A stretch of 64,000 nt of DNA from Scandinavium lactucae. GTDB lineage: Bacteria; Pseudomonadota; Gammaproteobacteria; Enterobacterales; Enterobacteriaceae. The notes below the pieces were generated by a model. That model ran no database searches and was not told the origin of the DNA. It worked only from the letters and a program-made list of their open reading frames with translations. Positions within the stretch are counted from its first letter, which is position 1. Each line of letters starts with the position of its first letter. Position numbers and translations under genes: made by a program. The stretch spans positions 62,001 through 126,000 of the forward strand of contig NZ_JAWXRD010000001.1 of the NCBI RefSeq assembly GCF_033843265.1. The letters are read 5' to 3'. Shown one piece after another: positions 50,937 to 58,521 of this stretch.

Positions 50937-52577
50937 ATGTCCAGATTTTTCTTTAATGACCGCAAACAGCTGGTCAATGATGCCATCGAAGGCATCGTCT
51001 TATCGGCCCCGCACGGCAACCTGGTGCGGTTAGACATCGACCCGGCTATCCGCATTATTGCCCGTGGCGACTGGGATAAAAGCCGCGTGGCGGTGATTTC
51101 CGGCGGTGGCTCCGGCCACGAACCGGCGCATGCCGGATTTGTCGGCAAAGGGATGCTCACCGCGGCGGTATGCGGCGACCTGTTCGCCTCGCCGAGCGTG
51201 GATGCGGTGCTCAACGCCATCGTGGCGGTGACCGGCGATCGCGGCTGCCTGCTGATTGTGAAAAACTACACCGGCGACCGTCTGAACTTCGGCCTGGCGG
51301 CGGAGAAAGCCAAACGTCACGGCCTGAAAGTCGAGATGGTGATTGTCGCCGACGACATCGCCCTGCCGGACAACAAACAGCCGCGCGGCATCGCGGGCAC
51401 CGCGCTGGTGCATAAAATCGCAGGCCACGCCGCCGAACAGGGGAAATCTCTCAGCGAAGTGCGGCACATCGCCCAACAGGCGTGCGATAACGTGTACAGC
51501 CTCGGCGTGGCGATGGAGAGCTGTAACCTGCCGGGCAGCGATGACGCAGAAGGGCGCATCAAACCCGGGCACGTCGAGCTGGGCCTGGGGATCCACGGCG
51601 AACCGGGTGCCTCGGTGGTCGACAGCCATAACAGCAAAACCATCATCGACACCCTGGTTAAACCGTTGCTGAAGCACATCGGCGACGCGAAGGTAGCGGT
51701 GCTGATCAACAACCTCGGCGGCGTCTCGGCGCTGGAGATGGCGCTGCTGACCAAAGAGCTGGCGCACTCGGCATTACAAGGGCAGATTAGCTGGCTGATT
51801 GGCCCGGCGGCGCTGGTCAGCTCGCTGGACATGAAAGGTTTCTCGCTCTCGGTCCTGAAGCTCACTCCGGCGTTTGAGGAGGCACTCCAGGCCGAAGTCG
51901 AGACCATCGGTTGGCAAAAACCGGTGGCGTTCGCCCCGTTGAAAACCGTGGCTTACAGCAAAATTCACGACAGCGTGGAAGCCACGCCGTCTGACAACCC
52001 GCAGGTGAAAGCGGGGCTCACAGCCGCCACCCGGACGCTTATCGACCTGGAAAACCGCCTCAACGCGCTGGATGCTAAAGTGGGCGATGGCGATACCGGC
52101 TCAACCTTTGCCGAAGGTGCGCGGGATATCGCCCAACTGCTGAACGCGGGCAAACTGCCGCTGAATAACAGCGCGCAGCTATTGCAGCTGATCGGCGACC
52201 GATTAGCGACGGTGATGGGGGGCTCCAGCGGGGTGTTGATGTCTATCTTCTTTACCGCGGCCGGACAGGCGATTCACGACGGCAAAAAGCTGCCCGACGC
52301 GTTGCTCAGTGGGCTGATGCAGATGAAACAGTATGGCGGGGCCGACCTGGGCGATCGGACGTTAATCGACGCTCTGCAACCGGCGCTGGAAGCTCTTCGC
52401 GACCAGGGCATGCAAGCTGCCGTCAGCGCGGCGAAAACGGGAGCCGAAAGCACCGCCCGGATGCAGAAAGCGGGCGCAGGACGTTCGTCGTATGTGAACA
52501 AGGAGAACCTGGACGGCGTGACCGACCCGGGTGCGGTGGCAATAGCAGAAGTGTTCGCGGCGATGATGACTGGCTAA
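50937..52577 (+). CDS. dhaK: ATP-dependent dihydroxyacetone kinase (DAK1-DAK2)
   Basis: 546-aa single-chain glycerone kinase like that of Citrobacter freundii. N-terminal DAK1 domain (about 1-330) with the hemiaminal-forming histidine in LGIHGEPGAS, and C-terminal ATP-binding DAK2 domain (about 355-546) with GDGDTGSTFAEG and GGSSGVLMSIFF. It makes dihydroxyacetone phosphate. It stands alone, without glycerol dehydrogenase or PTS-type DhaM neighbours, in the region where E. coli has idn genes. Confidence 0.92.
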   Translation: MSRFFFNDRKQLVNDAIEGIVLSAPHGNLVRLDIDPAIRIIARGDWDKSRVAVISGGGSGHEPAHAGFVGKGMLTAAVCGDLFASPSVDAVLNAIVAVTGDRGCLLIVKNYTGDRLNFGLAAEKAKRHGLKVEMVIVADDIALPDNKQPRGIAGTALVHKIAGHAAEQGKSLSEVRHIAQQACDNVYSLGVAMESCNLPGSDDAEGRIKPGHVELGLGIHGEPGASVVDSHNSKTIIDTLVKPLLKHIGDAKVAVLINNLGGVSALEMALLTKELAHSALQGQISWLIGPAALVSSLDMKGFSLSVLKLTPAFEEALQAEVETIGWQKPVAFAPLKTVAYSKIHDSVEATPSDNPQVKAGLTAATRTLIDLENRLNALDAKVGDGDTGSTFAEGARDIAQLLNAGKLPLNNSAQLLQLIGDRLATVMGGSSGVLMSIFFTAAGQAIHDGKKLPDALLSGLMQMKQYGGADLGDRTLIDALQPALEALRDQGMQAAVSAAKTGAESTARMQKAGAGRSSYVNKENLDGVTDPGAVAIAEVFAAMMTG

Positions 52578-52585
52578 TCCTGTAA

Positions 52586-52613
52586 GCCCGGCAAGGCGTC
52601 GCCGCCGCCGGGC
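52586..52613. repeat. REP element between dhaK and ahr
   Basis: GCCCGGCAAGGCG...CGCCGCCGGGC imperfect palindrome between convergent genes. Confidence 0.7.
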
Positions 52614-52636
52614 ACTCATTACTCAACGCGCGAGAC

Positions 52637-53656
52637 TTAAAAATCCGCTTTCAGCACCACGCGATAACGGGCTTTGCCCTCACGGACGTGCTTCAGGGCT
52701 TCGTTGATTTGCGACATCGGGAACAGCTCGGTGGTCGGGGCCACTTTGGTGCGTCCGGCAAACTTCATCAGCTTGCGCAGTTCCGCCGGGTTACCGGTGG
52801 CAGAACCGGAGATGCTGCGGTCGCCGCCAATCAGGGTAAAGGCAGGCACCTGCAACGGCTTCATCACCGCGCCGACGGTATGGAAGTTGCCGCCGTAGGC
52901 CAGCGCTTCGAAGTACGGCTGCCAGTCCAGATCCACGCTCACGGTGTTGATGATCAGGTCGAACTGCCCGGCCAGCTGTTTCAGCGCTTCCGGATCACGG
53001 CTGTTAACTACGCGGTCGGCACCCATCGCCAGCACTTCTTTCTCTTTCGCCGGATTAGAGCTGAACGCCGTCACTTCTGCACCCATGGCGTGCAGCAGTT
53101 TGATGGCGATATGCCCCAGGCCGCCGATACCAATCACGCCCACGCGGCTGGTGGCGGTGACGTTATTGAGCAGCAGCGGTTTGAAAACGGTAATGCCGCC
53201 GCACAGCAGCGGGCCTGCGGATTCGATATCGATGCTTTCCGGCAGGGGAATGACCCATTGCCAGTCGGCGCGCAGTTTATCGGCAAAGCCGCCGCGGTTG
53301 ATGATGGTTGGCAGCGAGCCTTCCAGACAGTTGATTTGGTTGCCGCTGATGCAGGCATCGCAATGTCCGCAGCTGCGCGCCGTCCAGCCCACGCCCACGC
53401 GCTGGCCCACTTTCAGGCCTTTATTCTGAGCCGCCGCGCCCAGCGCCGCCACGCGACCAATCACTTCATGGCCTGCAACCAGCGGATAGCTCGACATGCC
53501 CCATTCGTTGTCGATCATCGACAGGTCTGAATGGCAAATGCCGCAGTAATCGACCTGCACCTCGACGTCTTCCGGCTGCAGTTCACCCGCGTCGTATTCC
53601 CAGACTTCCAGATCGGCACCCGCCTGTTTCGCGGCGTAGCTTTTTATGATGGACAT
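52637..53656 (-). CDS. ahr: NADPH-dependent aldehyde reductase Ahr (YjgB)
   Basis: 339-aa zinc alcohol dehydrogenase starting at ATG 53656 (MSIIKSYAAKQAGADLEVWE). Catalytic zinc in CGICHSDLS and GHEVIGRV, structural zinc in CGHCDACISGNQINC, Rossmann motif GIGGLGHIA. Reduces a range of aldehydes. The upstream in-frame ATG at 53704 lacks family similarity. Confidence 0.96.
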   Translation of the reverse strand: MSIIKSYAAKQAGADLEVWEYDAGELQPEDVEVQVDYCGICHSDLSMIDNEWGMSSYPLVAGHEVIGRVAALGAAAQNKGLKVGQRVGVGWTARSCGHCDACISGNQINCLEGSLPTIINRGGFADKLRADWQWVIPLPESIDIESAGPLLCGGITVFKPLLLNNVTATSRVGVIGIGGLGHIAIKLLHAMGAEVTAFSSNPAKEKEVLAMGADRVVNSRDPEALKQLAGQFDLIINTVSVDLDWQPYFEALAYGGNFHTVGAVMKPLQVPAFTLIGGDRSISGSATGNPAELRKLMKFAGRTKVAPTTELFPMSQINEALKHVREGKARYRVVLKADF

Positions 53657-53752
53657 CGCACTTCCCTCAATTTGATGTTGAACTGGAAGTGTAGAGCATG
53701 GCAAGCGGCGGTGCTTAACAGAAGGCGGCGGGAAAGGTCTGAGTGTGGGGAA

Positions 53753-54331
53753 CTATGCCTTAATTAACAGGGCATTCAGCCAGATTTCATTCCGCTCCGG
53801 GCGCTTATCTTCCGTCAGCCACATCGACTGAATATCAATGCCAGTGAGCTGCTCAATAAGGCCAGCCAGCGATTGCTCATTGTGATCGGTAAAATGGCGA
53901 CCGTCTTTTTCGCGCTCGCCATCACCGTATTTGAACGAGACATACCACACGCCGCCGGGCTTCAGGGCGCGAGCCAGGGTTTGCATCGCATCCGAAAGCT
54001 CCGCAGCAGGCACATGCAGTAACGACGCGCAGCACCAGATACCATCGTAGCGCTCGGTCTCATCGAGCGCCTGAAACGTCAAATGTCGTACCGGAATACC
54101 GGCATAGTGCGAAGCCAGTTTGACCATTTCCGATGAGGCGTCGAAGGCCTCAACTTGATAGCCCATCTGGCGAAAGGCTTTGCTGTCGCGCCCGGAGCCG
54201 CAGCCTGCGTCCAGCACTCGCGCCGCAGGCGGAAGCTGAGTGGTGAAAGCGGCATACAGGGAGGACATATCCACCCTCACGGTGCTGTCAAAAAACGGCT
54301 GGGCGTTGGTCTGGTAAAAGTTTATGGTCAT
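53753..54331 (-). CDS. Class I SAM-dependent methyltransferase
   Basis: 192 aa from ATG 54331, which overlaps the stop codon of the upstream HNH gene (TGATG); this coupling decides the start over an ATG at 54367. Rossmann motif I VLDAGCGSGRDSKAF, motif II acidic residue in VEAFDASSEM, and a later LKPGGVWYVSFKYG. No NPPY/DPPY motif, so it is not a typical DNA adenine methylase. Substrate unknown. Genetic coupling to an HNH-motif protein may mean shared function. Confidence 0.85.
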   Translation of the reverse strand: MTINFYQTNAQPFFDSTVRVDMSSLYAAFTTQLPPAARVLDAGCGSGRDSKAFRQMGYQVEAFDASSEMVKLASHYAGIPVRHLTFQALDETERYDGIWCCASLLHVPAAELSDAMQTLARALKPGGVWYVSFKYGDGEREKDGRHFTDHNEQSLAGLIEQLTGIDIQSMWLTEDKRPERNEIWLNALLIKA

Positions 54332-55353
54332 CAGAGGATCAGTGTCTCCCGAAGGGGTGGATTCCATTTTTGCAGTCGAAGACGTAAGGCTGCGTTCCAG
54401 CTCTCGTTTAAAAACGACCTGCGCGTCGGCTCATTCGTGCCCGTCTGATTAATAATCGCCTCATGCAACGGCAAGCGACTGTTAATAAAGTATTCATTGC
54501 GGGCGTGAAGACGATACAGCAGATCCAGCTCCGGGACACGATCTGACTTGCCTTCAATGCCCCGATTACACGGCTGACAGGCCAGCACCAGATTCCAGAC
54601 CCCGTTCAGGTTCACGCCAGGCATCGACGGCTGTATTTTCAACGGTAAAAAATGGTCGACGTCGGCCAGTTGCGCATGCCCCGGCTCAAGACTGACAGGC
54701 GCATGGCAGTAGAAACAGTGTCCTTTCTGATAGCCATTCAGACTGTTTCGGCAACTGGTGAGGGTGATGCGTGACGATTTCAACCGGGTGAACAGCGTTT
54801 CCTGATTCGGGTCGTAATGCACGTCCAACAATTCAGGCGGGAGATTCATCTCCCAGGCTTTCTCCACCAGACGCCAGCGGGCATCTGTTTCATGCCTCAG
54901 GTTGTGAAACTGAGCGCTTTGAATGAGGTGATAAAAATCATCCGTCAGGCGGATGCTTTTACTTTCCCGCTGCTCATTGATGAAAAACTGTTTGGCGATA
55001 GGCCCGCCTCCGACGTTGTGAAACGCGTCCAGCACAATGCCGAACCCGTGCTTCACGGTCTGTTGAATGAGCTGGTCGTCGGCGATAACGCCCTCGTTAA
55101 ACTGCATGCAGGCTTTCAGCAACGGTCCGGGTTTGCTCATATTGAGCGTTTGTTTGGAGGCATCCCGCAGATGCGCGCAGAGATGACGGCTGAACGGGAC
55201 CGCCAAATCTTCAAGGCGGATAACTTCATGCTCATGAGAGACGTCATACAGCGCATGCGCCAGCGCAAACTTATAGGTCGCGAAGTTCTTGCCAAAAAGG
55301 ATCACCCCGCGCCAGTAGCTTTCCCGCGTGGGGTCGACCTGATAAAACCGCAT
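54331..55353 (-). CDS. HNH-motif endonuclease-like protein
   Basis: 340 aa from ATG 55353 (AGGAC 6 bases upstream); a longer frame to 55572 would run through the leuX promoter region. The N-terminal two thirds resemble no family I recognise (MRFYQVDPTRESYWRGVILF, long helical stretches). An HNH module lies at about 213-263: CFYC (Cys213, Cys216), DVDHF (Asp233-His234), NLVLACQPCN (Asn254, Cys259, Cys262, Asn263). This matches the zinc-bound HNH nuclease fold. It is divergent from leuX and coupled to the methyltransferase gene. Confidence 0.85.
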   Translation of the reverse strand: MRFYQVDPTRESYWRGVILFGKNFATYKFALAHALYDVSHEHEVIRLEDLAVPFSRHLCAHLRDASKQTLNMSKPGPLLKACMQFNEGVIADDQLIQQTVKHGFGIVLDAFHNVGGGPIAKQFFINEQRESKSIRLTDDFYHLIQSAQFHNLRHETDARWRLVEKAWEMNLPPELLDVHYDPNQETLFTRLKSSRITLTSCRNSLNGYQKGHCFYCHAPVSLEPGHAQLADVDHFLPLKIQPSMPGVNLNGVWNLVLACQPCNRGIEGKSDRVPELDLLYRLHARNEYFINSRLPLHEAIINQTGTNEPTRRSFLNESWNAALRLRLQKWNPPLRETLIL

Positions 55354-55539
55354 ACGTTGTCCTGATTGATTCGGATGGTGAATAACGAAACCCGTAACAG
55401 GATCAGATAACAAAGTGCGGGGAATGTAAACCACAGCGGTCACGTTGCAGCGTTTTGCGAGCAAGGTTCCAGAAGAGTAGGGAAAGCGGGCGGAGTGACT
55501 GTTTTTTCGTCGTTCAGAAGGGCTTACGCTGGGCAAGGC

Positions 55540-55567
55540 TTGCACAGGGATGAGCAACAGGTATAAT
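55540..55567 (+). promoter_or_regulatory. leuX promoter
   Basis: TTGCAC (55540-55545), 16 bases, TATAAT (55562-55567), followed by a GC-rich discriminator GCCACCCGC as in stringently controlled stable-RNA promoters. About 30 bases upstream of the mature tRNA 5' end. Confidence 0.85.
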
Positions 55568-55596
55568 GCCACCCGCTATCAGCGTATCCCTTCCGT

Positions 55597-55681
55597 GCCG
55601 GAGTGGCGAAATCGGTAGACGCAGTTGATTCAAAATCAACCGTAGAAATACGTGCCGGTTCGAGTCCGGCCTTCGGCACCA
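55597..55681 (+). tRNA. leuX: tRNA-Leu, anticodon CAA
   Basis: 85-base class II tRNA with encoded CCA end. Anticodon loop TTCAAAA, anticodon CAA at 55631-55633, reading UUG. T-arm GGTTCGAGTCC. Compared with E. coli leuX it has G5 instead of A5, giving a G-U pair in the acceptor stem. A well-known integration target for genomic islands; here an integrase follows. Confidence 0.97.
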
Positions 55682-55694
55682 TCGGAACATCAAT

Positions 55695-55718
55695 AGACGT
55701 CAACGGACGTCTTTTTTT
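55695..55718 (+). terminator. leuX terminator
   Basis: AGACGTC-AACG-GACGTCT hairpin (7-bp stem, tetraloop) followed by seven T residues, 14 bases after the tRNA. Strong intrinsic terminator, lying on the island side of the tRNA 3' end. Confidence 0.93.
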
Positions 55719-55879
55719 GTGTCTGAAATCCAGTATCCACAAGGCTTCCCTCGCTTTTCCACTCAACCTAAGTCAACCTGATTCAATCTACATCAACTTA
55801 CTGATGCGGGTACAACTGCGGGTATATCCCGGTTCGATTATGTTTGTACCCACACAGGACCCTTGAAAGGATTCTCATC

Positions 55880-57130
55880 ATGGCTCTGAGTGATGTGAAG
55901 GTTCGTTCGGCTAAGCCTGAAGCAAAAGCCTATAAACTGACTGACGGCGACGGCATGGTTCTGCTGGTTCACCCTAACGGCTCCAAATACTGGCGGTTGC
56001 GTTATCGCTTCGGCGGTAAAGAAAAGATGCTGGCGTTGGGAAAATATCCCGAAGTCTCGCAGGCGGATGCCAGGTCACGGCGGGATGAAGCCCGTAAACT
56101 ATTAGCTAATGGCGTCGATCCCAGTGAGAACAAGAAAGCCGTTAAGGTAGAGCTGGAGCAAGAGGCGATAACGTTTGAAGTGGTAGCCAGAGACTGGCAC
56201 GCCAGCAATCAAAAGTGGTCTGAGTCGCATAGTGCTCGTGTATTGAAAAGCCTGGAAGATAATCTCTTTTCAGCCATCGGTAAGCGGAACATTGCTGAAT
56301 TGAAGACACGGGATCTGCTTGTACCCATCAAAGCAGTCGAGTCATCCGGACGCCTTGAAGTCGCCGCCCGTTTACAGCAGCGTACTACCGCGATTATGCG
56401 GTATGCCGTTCAGAGCGGCTTAATCGACTACAACCCCGCGCAAGAGATTGCTGGTGCGGTTGCTACGGCGAAAAGACAACATCGTGCGGCTTTGGAGCTT
56501 AACCGTATACCTGAATTACTTCATCGCATTGATCATTATTCCGGCAGGCCTTTAACTAGATTAGCTGTCGAGCTTACTTTGTTAGTCTTTATCCGCTCGA
56601 GCGAGTTACGCTTTGCCCGTTGGTCAGAAGTGGATTTTGAAACGGCTATGTGGACGATTCCAAGTGAGCGTGAACCGCTGGAAGGAGTTAAACATTCTCA
56701 GCGTGGTTCAAAGATGCGGACGCCTCATCTTGTTCCTTTGTCGCGGCAAGCCTTAACTATTCTGGAAAAGATTAAAAGCATGAATGGGAATCGAGAGCTG
56801 ATTTTCGTAGGCGATCACGATCCCCGTAAACCCATGAGTGAGAACACGGTGAACAAGGCTTTGCGAGTTATGGGCTATGACACCAAAACGGAAGTCTGTG
56901 GGCATGGTTTCAGAACGATGGCGTGTAGTTCGTTGATTGAGTCGGGGCTGTGGTCGAGAGATGCGGTAGAGCGGCAGATGAGTCACCAGGAGCGTAACTC
57001 AGTACGTGCAGCTTATATCCATAAGGCCGAGCACTTGGATGAACGCAGACTGATGTTGCAGTGGTGGGCGGATTATCTGGATGCTAATCGGGTGAAGGGG
57101 ATAAGTCCGTTTGATTTTTCGAAAAAATAA
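55880..57130 (+). CDS. P4-type tyrosine integrase
   Basis: 416 aa from ATG 55880 (MALSDVKVRSAKPEAKAYKL). N-terminal DUF4102 arm-binding domain, central SAM-like core-binding domain, then the catalytic domain: Arg in FIRSSELRFARW, HGFR (HxxR) in CGHGFRTMA, and the nucleophile Tyr in AAYIHKAEHLDERR. 198 bases from leuX, reading away from it; it should catalyse integration into the leuX 3' end. Confidence 0.95.
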   Translation: MALSDVKVRSAKPEAKAYKLTDGDGMVLLVHPNGSKYWRLRYRFGGKEKMLALGKYPEVSQADARSRRDEARKLLANGVDPSENKKAVKVELEQEAITFEVVARDWHASNQKWSESHSARVLKSLEDNLFSAIGKRNIAELKTRDLLVPIKAVESSGRLEVAARLQQRTTAIMRYAVQSGLIDYNPAQEIAGAVATAKRQHRAALELNRIPELLHRIDHYSGRPLTRLAVELTLLVFIRSSELRFARWSEVDFETAMWTIPSEREPLEGVKHSQRGSKMRTPHLVPLSRQALTILEKIKSMNGNRELIFVGDHDPRKPMSENTVNKALRVMGYDTKTEVCGHGFRTMACSSLIESGLWSRDAVERQMSHQERNSVRAAYIHKAEHLDERRLMLQWWADYLDANRVKGISPFDFSKK

Positions 57131-57350
57131 TTGAAATGTGCTGAGATACTTTGATGAAAAATCTCAGCGCATTTTCCTATAAGTGTATAATTATTAATCA
57201 CTATAACATATTTTCTTTCATTTGAAGATCTTCTGCTTATGTAAATGTGATGAAGATTACAGATGTTTACTATCGACTTCTTTAGTCTTAGTGCTGTGAA
57301 TAATAGCGAATATATCCAAGCTTGGATTGTTTTTAGGAATAAAGAATTAA

Positions 57351-58391
57351 ATGGAAATAATGAGTTTTGAGGAAGTAATTACTTATCTACATAAGAAATC
57401 TCGGCCATGCTCTCTACTTATGGGGAATGGTTTTAGTATGGCCTATGATAACGAAATATTCTCTTATAACGCCCTCTACAACTTTTTAACTTCAAGAGAT
57501 GATCAATTAATAAATAAACTTTTTGATGTGATAAAAACTAAAAATTTTGAATTAGTAATGCAGCAATTAGATACAACATTGGCTTTATTAAAGGCTTTTG
57601 GCTCGGATGATAAGTTGCAGAGTGATATTATTTTAGCAAGCAAAAAGTTGAAAGACGGTTTGCTAAGTTCGATACATCAACTTCATCCTGAGCATGTATA
57701 TAAAATCCCAGAGAAAAAGATAATTGCTTGTGCTGAATTCTTAAATTTATTTATTAAAAGCGGCGGGCATGTTTTTTCTACGAATTATGACATGTTATTA
57801 TATTGGACCCTTATGAGAAAGCATGTTGAAAATGCTATCGATGGCTTTGGTCGAGAGATAGAAAATCTTGATGAAGTGCTCCGTGGAGAAACGCCAGAAT
57901 ATTCTGATCTTGTGTGGGGGCCAAACATAGAGAACCAAAATGTTCATTATTTACATGGTGCTTTACATATTTTTGACTCAGGGATTAATATCGAAAAGGA
58001 ACAATATGATCAAAGTAATTTTTTATTAGAGAAGATTAAAAAAAGACTTGATAGAGGAAGTTATCCAATTTTTGTAACAGCCGGAAATGGAGATGAGAAA
58101 CTTAGTCATATTAGGCATAATAGATATCTATCACATTGCTTTGATAAATTATCATCATTAGATGGCTCTTTGATTACTTTCGGTTTTAACTTTGGTGAGT
58201 ATGATGAGCATATCATTGATGCGATCAACAAAGCCACCCATGCTCAAAATAAAACACCTCCAAAACTATGGAGTGTGTATATCGGGGTTTATTCTGATAA
58301 TGATGCGGAACATATTCGTTCAATTCAATCAAAATTCCACGCGAAAGTGAAAGTTTTTGATGCAAAAACAGTTAATGTTTGGGGTGTTTAA
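57351..58391 (+). CDS. DUF4917 family protein, SIR2-like motifs
   Basis: 346 aa; ATG at 57351, with ATG 57360 as an alternative (neither has a strong Shine-Dalgarno). I recognise it as DUF4917, of unknown function. Four segments follow the order of SIR2-like NADase folds: LLMGNGFSMAY (GNGFS 25-29), FSTNYDMLL (TNYD 144-147), HYLHGALHI (HG 202-203) and ITFGFNFGEYDEHIIDAI (275-292). This suggests an NAD-binding Rossmann fold and perhaps an effector role, which is inference. Strongly AT-rich, consistent with recent transfer. It stands alone between integrase and hsdR, on the opposite strand to the latter. Confidence 0.75.
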   Translation: MEIMSFEEVITYLHKKSRPCSLLMGNGFSMAYDNEIFSYNALYNFLTSRDDQLINKLFDVIKTKNFELVMQQLDTTLALLKAFGSDDKLQSDIILASKKLKDGLLSSIHQLHPEHVYKIPEKKIIACAEFLNLFIKSGGHVFSTNYDMLLYWTLMRKHVENAIDGFGREIENLDEVLRGETPEYSDLVWGPNIENQNVHYLHGALHIFDSGINIEKEQYDQSNFLLEKIKKRLDRGSYPIFVTAGNGDEKLSHIRHNRYLSHCFDKLSSLDGSLITFGFNFGEYDEHIIDAINKATHAQNKTPPKLWSVYIGVYSDNDAEHIRSIQSKFHAKVKVFDAKTVNVWGV

Positions 58392-58521
58392 TTTAAATAC
58401 TGTAACGGTTTTCTTATGGCATGAATTAAGTTGAGGTTTATTAACCTCAACTCTTCTTCAATTCTAATGTTTTCGCTGATCTTAGCAACAAATACAGAAT
58501 TATCTCTGGGGAAGCTCCAAT

